Source: Glandiceps talaboti
Lineage: Eukaryota > Hemichordata > Enteropneusta > Spengelidae
NCBI RefSeq assembly: GCF_964340395.1
Contig: NC_135554.1
Span: forward strand, 1,248,001 to 1,312,000
DNA: 64,000 nt
Reading direction: 5' to 3'
Below are positions 1 through 12,580 of this stretch, piece after piece. The position numbers were made by a program, and so were the translations under genes. Position 1 is the stretch's first letter. The number at the start of each line of letters is the position of its first letter. Under the pieces are notes generated by a model. That model was not told where the DNA came from. It ran no database searches and saw only the letters and a list, made by a program, of their open reading frames with translations.

Positions 1-405
1 TTACAACATTGTATCCTACTATGTATTTTATATTACAATATTGTATCCTACTATGTATTTTATATTACAACATTGTATCCTACTATGTATTTTATATTAC
101 AATATTGTATCCTACTATGTATTTTATATTACAACATTATATCCTACTATGTATTTTATATTACAACATTGTATCCTACTATGTATTTTATATTACAACA
201 TTGTATCCTACTATGTATTTTATATTACAATATTGTATCCTACTATGTATTTTATATTACAACATTATATCCTACTATGTATTTTATATTACAACATTGT
301 ATCCTACTATGTATTTTATATTACAACAATGTATCCTACTATGTATTTTACATTACAACATTGTATCCTACTATGTATTTTATATTACAATATTGTATTC
401 TATTA
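1..405. repeat. 32-bp minisatellite array, cut by window edge
   Basis: About 12.6 copies of a 32-bp AT-rich unit (TTACAACATTGTATCCTACT plus ATGTATTTTATA). Copies differ mainly at CAACATTG versus CAATATTG or CAACATTA. The array runs off the left edge, so its true length is unknown. Because 32 is not a multiple of 3, all three plus-strand frames stay open for about 140-150 codons; these frames are a by-product of the repeat. Confidence 0.97.
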
Positions 406-462
406 TGTACATTGGCTGGACATCTATATGTACACCAACACAGCCAGAAAGCGAAATTAATT

Positions 463-1165
463 TGGTTCATTGACAATGACTCCCCAAAAGAACAACAGCA
501 TGAACAGCAAAATATTTTGCATTCTTGAAGTGAACTTTACCATCTGTGACATTTAAACCACTGAGATTAAGAATTTATGTCTAAGATAGTTATTGAGTTT
601 GTAGAGGCTATGTTCATCCAGTGTTGGGTGAAGCCTTCCAACAATTTCCATTCTTGGCTGTTTCTTGCCATTCTATTCCATATTCCATATGTAAAATGTA
701 TGTGGGTATTTCATCGAACTGTTAACGATTACCCAAATAAATTCATTCAATCTTGTTACCATTTCATTCTCAATAAATAAAATTCTGTTTGAAATTCATA
801 AGTTGAGAACGTGTCCTCTTATGAGTTGATCATTCACTACATACTCAGAGGGTGAATCCCTGTCACATGTTTATGTCTTTATAGACTTTATTAATTTTAT
901 TGTTTGATCCACTCTCCAAGTGTGCTGCGCAATGTGGACATTGACGATATCTTTGACTGCCATGGGTATACTAACTTGTGTGATAGATTTTGTTCATTGA
1001 CAACGATTCCCCAAAAACAATAACAAAAATATTGCTTTCCTGAAGTGACCTTTGATATCGGTAAAATTCACCACTATTAAAGAACGTCACATAAGTTGTA
1101 AGTTGATAGAGAATATGTCCTCTTGTGAGTGTATCATTTACTGCATGCTCCGAGGGTGAAAACAT
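463..1165. repeat. Diverged direct duplication with about 240 bp of extra sequence in the first copy
   Basis: The stretch from about 465 (TTCATTGACAATGACTCCCC) reappears at about 993 (TTCATTGACAACGATTCCCC). The stretch from about 803 (AAGTTGAGAACGTGTCCTCT) reappears at about 1100 (AAGTTGATAGAGAATATGTC). In the second copy these parts are contiguous. In the first they are separated by about 240 bp (about 560-795), which holds a 67-codon open frame of no recognisable family. Either an insertion into copy one or a deletion from copy two would explain this. Confidence 0.6.
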
Positions 1166-1957
1166 GATGTCTGGGTAATGTAGGTCATCTTTGTTTCCCA
1201 GTTTATACAGAGTTTACAGTTCTCTTCAATAACATAAAATTTGTATCAAACACTTGTGAGTGTACATGTGTCTGACGTCATGTTGAAATTTAACACTGTC
1301 AATAGATAAATATAAACTAAATATTTAAAAAATTGACAGTGAACGCACATTAATTTTATGAGGTGCAAGGACTACAACATTCAGCTGTTCATTCACATTC
1401 AGTGTAGTTGCCATTGCTCCTACTATCTTACATGTTGAGATCAGTAAAATCACACCACATGAGATGTTCTTCAAGAGCAGTGACTATTTCTTTTGACAAA
1501 CTACCCGGTACAGACACTTTCATCAGAAAAAATGAGAATTACAGACTGACCAATGAACTGATGTCAGTTATGCATAGAACTCACTTCCTACACTAACACT
1601 GGCAGGTTAAAGTACTATAAAGAACATATTGGCAACATTTTAAAAATCATACTGTTAAAATTCATTTCAAAATTCTATCATAGTTGAATTATAACAGATT
1701 CGTTTGACAATTCCAGCTGTATATTCTTCAAACACAGTCCCTATTGCCGGATTGTAAAGAAAGAACATTTCTACCCACATATTGGGTACCTGTTACTGTC
1801 CTTGTGTGAATGTAGAATGAAGTAGTGAGACTGGCAAGTATGTCTAGAAAAAACTTGAGCTTTAATGTCCTAGTAACAAACTAACTTGTTAAATCAATAA
1901 CGAAATACATACACAAACTTTGGCTATCTTGAGGGCTACTCAGCACCACTTGCAGCT
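1166..1957. other. Unassigned AT-rich sequence
   Basis: No array, transposon end, coding motif or RNA gene was recognised. The short open frame at 1408-1596 has no family signature. Confidence 0.5.
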
Positions 1958-2366
1958 GGGAAGATCACCAGAAGGTGTAAAGAGTATAGGCTACCTGGGG
2001 AGGTCCCAGCAGATAGGTCCTATGTGTGCTCCTGAATGTAAACATAAGTAAACCGAAAAGATCACCCGGGGAGGACCCGGCAGGTGTCGTAACCATAGCT
2101 ACCTGGGGAGGACCCGGCAGACATAGCTAGGTGGTGAATTGTACAGGGGTAATTTGCAGTAAGCCGAGAAGAGCACCTGGGGAGGACACGGCAGGCGTCT
2201 GTATACTAGCTACCTGGGGAGGACCCGGCAGACATAGCTAGGTTGAATTTGTACTGGGGAGAATTTACAATATGCCAAGAAGAGCACCCGGGGAGGACCC
2301 GGCAGGTGTCTTATCCTAGCTACCTGGGGAGGACCCGGCAGACATAGCTAGGTGAATGAATTTGTA
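1958..2366. repeat. Degenerate tandem repeat of about 110 bp with GGGGAGGACCCGGCAG motifs
   Basis: About four diverged units begin near 1963, 2060, 2170 and 2282. Each holds two copies of a GC-rich motif, ACCTGGGGAGGACCCGGCAG or a variant, separated by TAGCTAGGT-type spacers. The GC-rich motifs stand out against an AT-rich background. Function unknown. Confidence 0.8.
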
Positions 2367-3720
2367 TTCGAAATGAGCTGATTGATTAGTTTTCAGCTGA
2401 CTGTAAACTGTATTGAGGTAATTGAACAAGGGGAAAAGGCCCGTCACTGTGGTAGTGCTGAGTATAAACCAAAGAAGATTTACAGAACAGATTGAAAGTA
2501 TCTGCAGGAAAACGAATGGTAATTACATTAGAACAGGTTATGTCTGGCATGTATAGCGCCACATGTTGCAAGGATAAAGAAATGTGATTAACATGTCTAA
2601 GAGAACTGCCTGATTTAGAACAAGTAAACGAAGGTGGTGATGGGGATGATGGGTGGGATTGACTCGGTAGGCAGAGACAAATTTAGCAATGTTCTCCAAA
2701 CGCAGCTTGAACTAGACTGAGGCTAGAAGGAGCCTAAGTCGAAAATTATGCATAGTACAAACATTCTGACAATTTCCTGTGCTCCCCTTACGTATACCCA
2801 TGTACATGTAATCTGGTGATGACGTACATCCTCTGACATTTCCTGTGAGCATATTTGAACACTGGTTTGTGAACTAGATGTCAGGAGGAATGGAATGTTC
2901 AGGCTTATGAAAATATTCTGTATAAACTAAAATTAAATAAATTTTTAAAATAAACAAAATCTATAAGTTTCACCCATGTAGGGAAATGAACAAGTTCTTG
3001 AACCAAACGTGTTATTTTAGTGTTTATGTTTTTTTGTGGAATACGAGAGCTGTCACAGTAACACATCATACCAAAAAGAGGTTAGTCAGAAACATGAAAA
3101 CTCAGCATTACCTATCATGTTAATTATAAGAATATTGATAAGAAAATTACAATGAAGAACGGCCGTTACAACTGGTCAATAGCATGTTGTGTATTCTCGA
3201 TGGTGCACATTTCTTGAGCAGTGCGTGTGGCCATCTTGAAATTAAGATGGTTTCGACACCAGTATTTGACGTTGCCGTACCCACTTTGGTATTAATCCAT
3301 AACGTAAATTTTCAGGACTGAAAATGTATAAATGTAGATTTTTTTCGTTTAATACATTATAATTTTTCAGTAAGTAAACCACCGGAAAATACTGTTTGCC
3401 AAATACTTCGGGGAAGTAGTCGGACCAGCCTGCTACCTTCACATGAACATAATTTCACAAGCAGACGTTTTTTTTATTGTTCATGCAGTTTGACATGATG
3501 GTAGACTGTGAGATACATCGTGATGTTCCGCCCTCACCAGCCTCCTCTCACATGACTGTACTACTCTACACTAGTATGTCAGACACTTCAAAAAATTTTG
3601 GCCCCGCCCTGAACTAGTGATTAGAAGGTCATACAGAGGTCGTTATGTAGATTAGAAATCAAATATGTAGAATAGCTTCTACGTCCTGCGATAAGAGCGA
3701 ATGTTGCCATGGTAATATAT
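2367..3720. other. Unassigned sequence downstream of the RecQ-like segment
   Basis: No array or recognised transposon. On the minus strand at about 3290-3335 there is an acceptor-like run (CATTTATACATTTTCAG) followed by codons reading PENLRYGLIPKW and a GTACGG donor-like site. This could be an exon of the same transcription unit as the RecQ-like segment, but no helicase motif is visible in it. Confidence 0.35.
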
Positions 3721-3721
3721 A

Positions 3722-3953
3722 TCAATCATAGATAATAACAAGAATAAAACCTGGTTGACCCTTGACTAAATCGAGTACTTTAGGTGCTAGGTAGTATATC
3801 GATTTCCCATAACCAGTTGGTAGTATCGTGGACACGTCTCTTTCTGTACAAAAAAACCTCCAGACATTCTCTCTGCTTGTCTTTCAACATTATTTCAAAT
3901 TCATGGGAAGACTTTGTTACGGCATCCACGACAGACATTTTGCTGGTAGCCAT
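3722..3953 (-). pseudogene. RecQ-like DNA helicase, N-terminal segment with motif I (partial, frame-disrupted)
   Basis: RecQ-family helicases are superfamily 2 enzymes that unwind DNA with ATP. On the minus strand an ATG at 3953 opens a frame reading MATSKMSVVDAVTKSS, then LKDKQRECLEVF, which resembles the helicase Q-motif region. A shift of one base at the T7 run (3850-3856) continues into RDVSTILPTGYGKS, a Walker A/motif I with the PTGxGKS form typical of RecQ proteins, then IYYLAPKVLDLVKGQPGFILVI, which fits the run-up to motif Ia. The frame ends at 3722-3724 without motifs II-VI, so this is at most a first exon or a fragment. The homopolymer indel may be a sequencing error or a pseudogene lesion. 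No downstream helicase exon was found. The family call rests on motif I and its context only. Confidence 0.55.
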
Positions 3954-4600
3954 TAGTACAACAGACTTTGCTAAATGCTTAGGTCAAACCAGTGGGTTAT
4001 ACTTCCATGGTCAAACTGAGAACATAATCGGTATACACTTTGTTTGTATACAAGTATGAACAGATTATTATATTGTTTACACATGATAAGATACAAGATG
4101 GTTGTGGAAGGCCTCGGAACGTATGTTAATATCGGTGACGCAATGTCTGGTTCTGTCGCCAGTGAAATTAAAATAAATTAACTTAAAAATCTGACATCAT
4201 GGTGATTTGAACGCCTTTTATTGTGTATGTGCCTGTGATTGGCCGCAACCAGTTCTGGTTGGAAATGCTAGGAAGAGTGCAGTTTGATACAGATGTGGTA
4301 GGGGTTGGCCAATGTGTGAGGGTGCCCTGTCATGGTGTACATTACAGACTAACATAATGGTTGATAGCTTCACGTCAAATTTGGAACATATCCTGAGAAA
4401 ATATTACAAATACACTCAAAACTTGTTGAAAAATGGAAGATACTCAACAGTAGTGTTGCAGGGTTACGCTCTATTGTTCTCCGGTCAAACCGTATCATAT
4501 TGTGACTAGTATCTCTCCTTCCTCCACCCCCCCCCCCCCCCTCCATGGCAAACTTTTTGTGCAAATCTGAATGGTGTCTCAAGATATAAAACTTCATAAT
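3954..4600. other. Unassigned sequence upstream of the RecQ-like ATG
   Basis: This would be the 5' side of the helicase-like segment. It contains a C16-type homopolymer near 4527-4542. AAGATGGTTGTGG near 4096 loosely resembles a YY1-type promoter motif. No TATA box or other core promoter element can be placed confidently. Confidence 0.35.
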
Positions 4601-5224
4601 TTATTGACCAATTTGCTATTTGACCTTGAATATGGAGGGCAAAGGCAAAGGAAGGTCAAGATATGGAAAGAAAGCTGATCTTTGGGTTATAGACATTTAA
4701 ATGGATTGAGTCTTTGTCTATTCAACTTCTTGTGTTAACATAAAAAAACCTTGAAAACGTTTGTCAAGGTCAAAGGTCAATGTCTCATAAGAGAGCTTGT
4801 CATTGATAATGAGGGACTAGACAGTTGAATGATGTACATATATATGATTCTTTTGGCAATAACAGGCAAAATGTGCTTGTGTATCACAAACATGGCCACC
4901 ATTTTGCAATTCAGGTCATGGTCGTGAAATTAAATGAAGTTATGCACATGCCTCACATAGTAATAAAAACAAGACATGATTAAAATATCATCCTCTCTTT
5001 AAATATTTGATTCAAAAAGATATGAAGATGGCTATTTGACCTTAAAAAATACTTTCAAGGTTAAAGTCAAGTCTTACAAGAAAGCTCATATGTATAATAC
5101 CTCCAAAGTTATGATGAATATTATGAAATTTAACAACAAATATGGCATGCCATTCAATACAACCAATTCATAAAGAACATACCAATTAAAACTGTTTCAC
5201 CACTAGTCTATTGTTTCAGTACTT
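4601..5224. repeat. Dispersed repeat, 'CTATTTGACCTTGAA' family, diverged
   Basis: Contains phrases (CTATTTGACCTTGA, GGTCAAGGTCAAAGGTCAAT, ATGGCCACCATTTTGC, GAAATTAAATGAAGTTATGC) that recur at about 48840-49090 in the same order. It is therefore a copy of a genome-dispersed element, without coding capacity. Boundaries are uncertain. Confidence 0.6.
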
Positions 5225-8200
5225 TTCTTTAAACCAAGATGTCTGTCACATGTACTATTCACTCTGATTCAGGGTAAACCAAGATGTCTGTCACACGTTC
5301 TATTCACTGTGTGCCAGGGTAAACTGAAATGTCTGTCACATGTTCTATTCCACTCTGATACAGGGTAAACTGAGATGTCTGTCACATGTTCTATTCACTG
5401 TGATTCAGGGTAAACCAAGATGTCTGTCACATGTTCTATTCACTGTGATTCAGGTAAACTGAAATGTCTGTCACATGTTCTATTCACTGTGTGTTAGGGT
5501 AAACTGAGATGTCTGTCACATGTTCTATTCCACTGTGATTCAGGGTAAACTGAAATGTCTGTCACATGATCTATTCACTGTGGTTTAGGGTAAACTGAGA
5601 TGTCTGTCACATGTTCTATTCCACTGTGATTCAGGGTAAACTGAGATGTCTGTCACATGTTCTATTCACTGTGGTTCAGGGTAAACTGAGATGTCTGTCA
5701 CATGTTCTATTCACTGTGGTTCAGGGTAAACTGAGATGTCTGTCACATGTTCTATTCACTGTGATTCAGGGTAAACTGAGATGTCTGTCACATGTTCTAT
5801 TCACTCTGATTCAGGGTGAACTGAGATGTCTGTCACATATATGTTCTATTCACTCTGGTTCAGGGTAAACTGAGATGTCTGTCACATGTTCTATTTACTC
5901 TGTTTCAGGGTAAACTGAGATGTCTGTCACATGTTCTATTCACTCTGATTCAGGGTAAACTGAGATGTCTGTCACATGTTCTATTCACTCTGATTCAGGG
6001 TAAACTGAGATGTCTGTCATATGTTCTATTCACTGTGATTCAGGGTAAACTGAGATGTCTGTCACATGTTCTATTCCACTGTGATTCAGGGTAAACTGAG
6101 ATGTCTGTCACATGTTCTATTCACTCTGATTCAGGGTAAACTGAGATGTCTGTCACATGTACTATTCACTGTGATTCAGGTAAACTGAGATGTCTGTCAC
6201 ATGTTCTATTCCACTGTGATTCTGGGTAAACTGAGATGTCTGTCACATGTTCTATTCCACTGTGATTCAGGGTAAACTGAGATGTCTGTCACATGTTCTA
6301 TTCACTCTGATTCAGGGTAAACTGAGATGTCTGTCACATGTTCTATTCACTGTGATTCAGGGTAAACTGAGATGTCTGTCACATGTTCTATTCACTGTGA
6401 TTCAGGTAAACTGAGATATGTCTGTCACATGTTCTATTCCACTGTGATTCAGGGTAAACTGAGATGTCTGTCACATGTACTATTCACTGTGATTCAGGTA
6501 AATTGAGATGTCTGTCACATGTTCTATTCCACTGTGATTCAGGGTAAACTGAGATGTCTGTCACATGTTCTATTCACTGTGATTCAGGTAAACTGAGATG
6601 TCTGTCACATGTTCTATTCCACTGTGATTCAGGATAAACTGAGATGTCTGTCACATGTTCTATTCACTGTGATTCAGGGTAAACTGAGATGTCTGTCACA
6701 TGTTCTATTCCACTGTGATTCAGGGTAAACTGAGATGTCTGTCACATGTTCTATTCACTGTGATTCACGGTAAACTGAGATGTCTGTCACATGTTCTATT
6801 CCACTGTGATTCAGGGTAAACTGAGATGTCTGTCATATGTTCTATTCACTCTGATTCAGGGTAAACTGAGATGTCCGTCACATGTTCTATTCACCCTGAT
6901 TCTGGGTAAACTGAGATGTCTGTCATATGTTCTATTCACTGTGATTCAGGGTAAACTGAGATGTCTGTCACATGTTCTATTCCACTGTGATTCAGGGTAA
7001 ACTGAGATGTCTGTCACATGTTCTATTCACTCTGATTCAGGGTAAACTGAGATGTCTGTCACATGTACTATTCACTGTAATTCAGGTAAACTGAGATGTC
7101 TGTCACATGTTCTATTCCACTGTGATTCAGGGTAAACTGAAATGTCTGTCACATGTTGTATTCCACTGTGATTCAGGGTAAAGTGAGATGTCTGTCACAT
7201 GTTCTATTCACTGTGATTCAGGGTAAACTGAGATGTCTGTCACATGTTCTATTCACTGTGATTCACGGTAAACTGAGATGTCTGTCACATGTTCTATTCC
7301 ACTGTGATTCAGGGTAAACTGAGATGTCTGTCACATGTACTATTCACTGTGATTCAGGGTAAACTGAGATGTCTGTCACATGTTCTATTCCACTGTGATT
7401 CAGGGTAAACTGAGATGTCTGTCACATGTTCTATTCCACTGTGATTCAGGGTAAACTGAGATGTCTGTCACATGTTCTATTCACTGTGGTTCAGGGTAAA
7501 CTGAGATGTCTGTCACATGTTCAATTCGCTCTGATTCAGGGTAAACTGAGATGTCTGTCACATGTTCTATTCACCCTGATTCTGGGTAAACTGAGATGTC
7601 TGTCACATGTTCAATTCGCTCTGATTCAGGGTAAACTGAGATGTCTGTCACATGTTCTATTCACTCTGATTCAGGGTAAACTGAGATGTCTGTCACATGT
7701 TCTATTCACTCTGATTCAGGGTAAACTGAGATGTCTGTCACATGTTCTATTCCACTGTGATTCAGGGTAAACTGAGATGTCTGTCACATGTTCTATTCAC
7801 TCTGATTCAGGGTAAACTGAGATGTCTGTCACATGTACTATTCACTGTGATTCAGGGTAAACTGAGATGTCTGTCACATGTTCTATTCCACTGTGATTCA
7901 GGGTAAACTGAGATGTCTGTCACATGTTCTATTCCACTGTGATTCAGGGTAAACTGAGATGTCTGTCACATGTTCTATTCACTGTGGTTCAGGGTAAACT
8001 GAGATGTCTGTCACATGTTCAATTCGCTCTGATTCAGGGTAAACTGAGATGTCTGTCACATGTTCTATTCACTGTGATTCAGGTAAACTGAGATGTCTGT
8101 CACATGTTCTATTCCACTGTGATTCAGGATAAACTGAGATGTCTGTCACATGTTCTATTCACCCTGATTCAGGGTAAACTGAGATGTCTGTCATATGTTC

Positions 8201-9565
8201 TATTCACTGTGATTCAGGGTAAACTGAGATGTCTGTCACATGTTCTATTCCACTGTGATTCAGGGTAAACTGAGATGTCTGTCACATGTTCTATTCACTC
8301 TGATTCAGGGTAAACTGAGATGTCTGTCACATGTACTATTCACTGTGATTCAGGTAAACTGAGATGTCTGTCATATGTTCTATTCACTCTGATTCATGCA
8401 GGGTAAACTGAGATGTCTGTCACATGTTCAATTCCACTGTGATTCACGGTAAACTGAGATGTCTGTCACATGTACTATTCACTGTGATTCAGGGTAAACT
8501 GAGATGTCTGTCACATGTTCTATTCCACTGTGATTCAGGGTAAACTGAGATGTCTGTCACATGTTCTATTCACTGATTCAGGTAAACTGAGATGTCTGTC
8601 ACATGTTCTATTCACTCTGATTCAGGGTAAACTGAGATGTCTGTCACATGTTCTATTCCACTGTGATTCAGGGTAAACTGAGATGTCTGTCACATGTTCT
8701 ATTCACTCTGTGATTCAGGGTAAACTGAGATGTCTGTCACATGTTCTATTCACTGTGATTCAGGGTAAACTGAGATGTCTGTCACATGTTCTATTCCACT
8801 GTGATTCAGGGTAAAGTGAGATGTCTGTCACATTTCTATTCACTGATTCAGGTAAACTGAGATGTCTGTCACATGTTCTATTCACTCTGATTCAGGGTAA
8901 ACTGAGATGTCTGTCACATGTTCTATTCCACTGTGATTCAGGGTAAACTGAGATGTCTGTCACATGTTCTATTCACTCTGTGATTCAGGGTAAACTGAGA
9001 TGTCTGTCACATGTTCTATTCACTGTGATTCAGGGTAAACTGAGATGTCTGTCACATGTTCTATTCCACTGTGATTCAGGGTAAAGTGAGATGTCTGTCA
9101 CATGTTCTATTCACTGTGATTCAGGGTAAACTGAGATGTCTGTCATATGTTCTATTCACTGTGATTCAGGTAAACTGAGATGTCTGTCATATGTTCTATT
9201 CACTGTAATTCAGGGTAAACTGAAATGTCTGTCATATGTTCTATTCACTGTGATTCAGGGTAAACTGAGATGTCTGTCATATGTTCTATTCACTGTGATT
9301 CAGGTAAACTGAGATGTCTGTCATATGTTCTATTCACTGTGATTCAGGGTAAACTGAGAAGTCTGTCATATGTTCTATTCACTGTGATTCAGGGTAAACT
9401 GAAATGTCTGTCATATGTTCTATTCACTGTGATTCAGGGTAAACTGAAATGTCTGTCATATGTTCTATTCACTCTGATTCAGGGTAAACTGAAATGTCTG
9501 TCATATGTTCTATTCACTCTGATTCAGGGTAAACTGACTCAGAGATATCTGTCACATATTCAATA
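5225..9565. repeat. 45-bp minisatellite array (about 96 copies)
   Basis: The unit reads TGTCTGTCACATGTTCTATT then CACTGTGATTCAGGGTAAAC then TGAGA (45 bp). Frequent variants are 46 bp (TTCCACTG) and 43 bp (CAGGTAAAC). Since 45 is divisible by 3, runs of 45-bp units give short frames reading FTVIQGKLRCLSHVL, broken by the 46- and 43-bp units, so I do not treat them as coding. Units near both edges are the most diverged. Most units contain CAGGTAAAC or CAGGGTAAAC, which resembles a splice donor. Confidence 0.97.
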
Positions 9566-10270
9566 ATTGACTTTGATTGAAGGTAAAACATCAATCTGCC
9601 ATTGACAAGTGATAAACACAATGGAATGCATGTCTAGGTCATTATAAGGGGTAAACCATTTGGTGGGGGGGGGGGGGATATGGACCCAACAACGAATTGT
9701 TTTTGCAAGAGCAAGTAGATTGCAAAGTTCTTTTTGCCAAGAAGGGGTACAGCAATTTTAAAAAATATTATATGCTTTAAATTTGACTTGCGCCTTGTCA
9801 TGTAACTTTTCATTTTTGAAATTAAATTTCCTAATACTAGGAGATATATATGATGAGTAGCTTTAATAGTCCAAAAGAGGCTAGTAAAGTTTGAAAGTTG
9901 ACAAGAAAAGTTGAATTGAAGTTTGAGGGTGCCAAGTGAGGGACAGTTTCCCCCCTTCCCGCCCCTGGAGATTTTTGAAATTCAAGGGCTAAAAGAATGC
10001 TTTCTGGTGCTATTTTACCATGGCGAGGTAGTAAGTAATATGAGGTAAAATATGAATCAAACTACATGGGAGCAGTGTGGGGTGCGTACTCCTAGAACTA
10101 AAAGAATGCTTTGTGATGTTATTTAATGTGTCAAGGTGGCAACAATACTACATTGTACTTAAACTGTGAATCAAAATGCATAGGAGCAGTGTGGGTGTGG
10201 GTGTGGGTAAGAGAGAGAGAGGAGAATCCCACCTCCCACCTTTAGAAATGTTTCGAAATTTAAGGACTAA
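9566..10270. repeat. Left flank of the 50-bp array: diverged precursor-like units and one arm of an inverted repeat
   Basis: AGGGGTAAACCATTTGGTGG with its poly-G run (9645-9680) matches, in inverted orientation, AATCAAATGGTGTACCCCT with poly-C at 11830-11866. Between about 9985 and 10270 three diverged stretches resemble the 50-bp satellite unit: CTAAAAGAATGCTTTCTGGT (about 9990), CTAAAAGAATGCTTTGTGAT (about 10100) and CTAAAAAAGTGCTATCTGGT (about 10266). They are spaced about 110-165 bp apart, with GGGAGCAGTGTGGG between them. Confidence 0.65.
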
Positions 10271-11519
10271 AAAAGTGCTATCTGGTGTTATTTTAACATG
10301 TCGAGGTGATAACAATACCTATAAGTGCTATCTGGTGTTATTTTAACATGTCGAGGTGATAACAATACCTATAAGTGCTATCTGGTGTTATTTTAACATG
10401 TCGAGGTGATAACAATACCTATAAGTGCTATCTGGTGTTATTTTAACATGTCAAGGTGATAACAATACCTATAAGTGCTATCTGGTGTTATTTTAACATG
10501 TCAAGGTGATAACAATACCTATAAGTGCTATCTGGTGTTATTTTAACATGTCAAGGTGATAACAATACCTATAAGTGCTATCTGGTGTTATTTTAACATG
10601 TCAAGGTGATAACAATACCTATAAGTGCTATCTGGTGTTATTTTAACATGTCGAGGTGATAACAATACCTATAAGTGCTATCTGGTGTTATTTGAACATG
10701 TCGAGGTGATAACAATACCTATAAGTGCTATCTGGTGTTATTTGAACATGTCGAGGTGATAACAATACCTATAAGTGCTATCTGGTGTTATTTGAACATG
10801 TCGAGGTGATAACAATACCTATAAGTGCTATCTGGTGTTATTTTAACATGTCGAGGTGATAACAATACCTATAAGTGCTATCTGGTGTTATTTTAACATG
10901 TCGAGGTGATAACAATACCTATAAGTGCTATCTGGTGTTATTTTAACATGTCGAGGTGATAACAATACCTATAAGTGCTATCTGGTGTTATTTTAACATG
11001 TCGAGGTGATAACAATACCTATAAGTGCTATCTGGTGTTATTTTAACATGTCGAGGTGATAACAATACCTATAAGTGCTATCTGGTGTTATTTTAACATG
11101 TCGAGGTGATAACAATACCTATAAGTGCTATCTGGTGTTATTTGAACATGTCGAGGTGATAACAATACCTATAAGTGCTATCTGGTGTTATTTGAACATG
11201 TCGAGGTGATAACAATACCTATAAGTGCTATCTGGTGTTATTTTAACATGTCGAGGTGATAACAATACCTATAAGTGCTATCTGGTGTTATTTTAACATG
11301 TCGAGGTGATAACAATACCTATAAGTGCTATCTGGTGTTATTTTAACATGTCGAGGTGATAACAATACCTATAAGTGCTATCTGGTGTTATTTTAACATG
11401 TCGAGGTGATAACAATACCTATAAGTGCTATCTGGTGTTATTTTAACATGTCAAGGTGATAATAATACCTATAAGTGCTATCTGGTGTTATTTTAACATG
11501 TCAAGGTGATAACAATACC
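10271..11519. repeat. 50-bp minisatellite array (25 copies, highly uniform)
   Basis: The unit is ATAAGTGCTATCTGGTGTTA, TTTTAACATGTCGAGGTGAT, AACAATACCT (50 bp), with copies in strict 50-bp register. Nearly all variation is at two sites: TTTTAAC versus TTTGAAC, and TCGAGG versus TCAAGG. Variants occur in blocks: TCAAGG in copies starting 10421-10571 and 11421-11471, and TTTGAAC in copies starting 10671-10771 and 11121-11171. This suggests segmental spread within the array. Confidence 0.98.
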
Positions 11520-12580
11520 CTTTCCTGATCACAAATGAAATTTTAATTCAGAAAACTAACACCAAGAAAAATCCTCAAAGTATAATGTTGTTTGTCAGGT
11601 CAGTATTCTTAGTAATTTGATTTGATGGCAGTATTTTGGCTTTTTTCAGCATTTGCCAACAGTTAGTAGAAACTTTGACAAGAAACTTTCAAAGTTTAGG
11701 TGTCAATGCCAGAACCACATGCACAGTATTTAGCTTATACCCTCGAAACAAATTTTTTTTCTGTCTTGAGTTGGTCAGCAATTTTTTTCCTGCTTTTGGC
11801 CAGCAACAAACTTTTTTTTTTGAATATCCTCCAAGTCCCCCCCCCCCAATCAAATGGTGTACCCCTAATGAGATAGAGCTTGCTATTGGAATATTGACAT
11901 TTGACCTTTGGTATGGTAATGATTACTATGTGTGTCCGACAATCAAATGCAACATGTTTTTAGGTTGAAATTCTTACCAAAGAATCCATTGGGATTGTCC
12001 TCATATTCCTTGTATGTTGAATTCATTGTTATCTATAGAGACTACATCACCAAGTTTAAAGTATGGGTATGACCATCAGTAGAATATAATAAGACAGACT
12101 GTCCTGTCATGGAGTTCCTTCTCTGGCTAGCCAATACACATTGCATGATATTATCTCTACACAGCAGTATTAAGTATCACTTTGGAGGATACATATATTA
12201 TATGGATAGTAGTCAACCAATGCTTGTTTTACTTTGCTAATGAAAACCATACACGGATCAGATTTCAGTTCTACTATCAGTATTGTACTGTATCAATCAC
12301 ACAGTTCAAGCCAGTACACTATTCTAAATATAGGACTGACTGCATCAATCACACAGTTCAAGCCACACTATTCTAAATAGGACTGACTGCTACCAACCAT
12401 TTTTTTCTACATTTCGGTAACGACATATACTGTCTAAACAACCAGGTATAATGATGTAAGGTATCGCTTCATAAAAAATTCACATCAATGTGTTCAAATA
12501 TTAATTATGAAATGATGGTTGAAATTTAGTACATTTCAAGGACTGCATTCCAACCTAGTTCAACAATTCTGTAATCTCAC
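11520..12580. other. Right flank of the 50-bp array, with homopolymers and a 50-bp duplication
   Basis: 11730-11870 is rich in T and C homopolymers and is the inverted partner of 9645-9800. A roughly 50-bp segment (ATCAATCACACAGTTCAAGC ... TAGGACTGACTGC) is tandemly duplicated at about 12292-12394. The 110-codon frame at 11636-11968 crosses the homopolymers and shows no domain. Confidence 0.5.

Noticed and set aside
4098-4181. Small plus-strand ORF MVVEGLGTYVNIGDAMSG
   Set aside because: 27 codons, no conservation evidence, no promoter or splice support.
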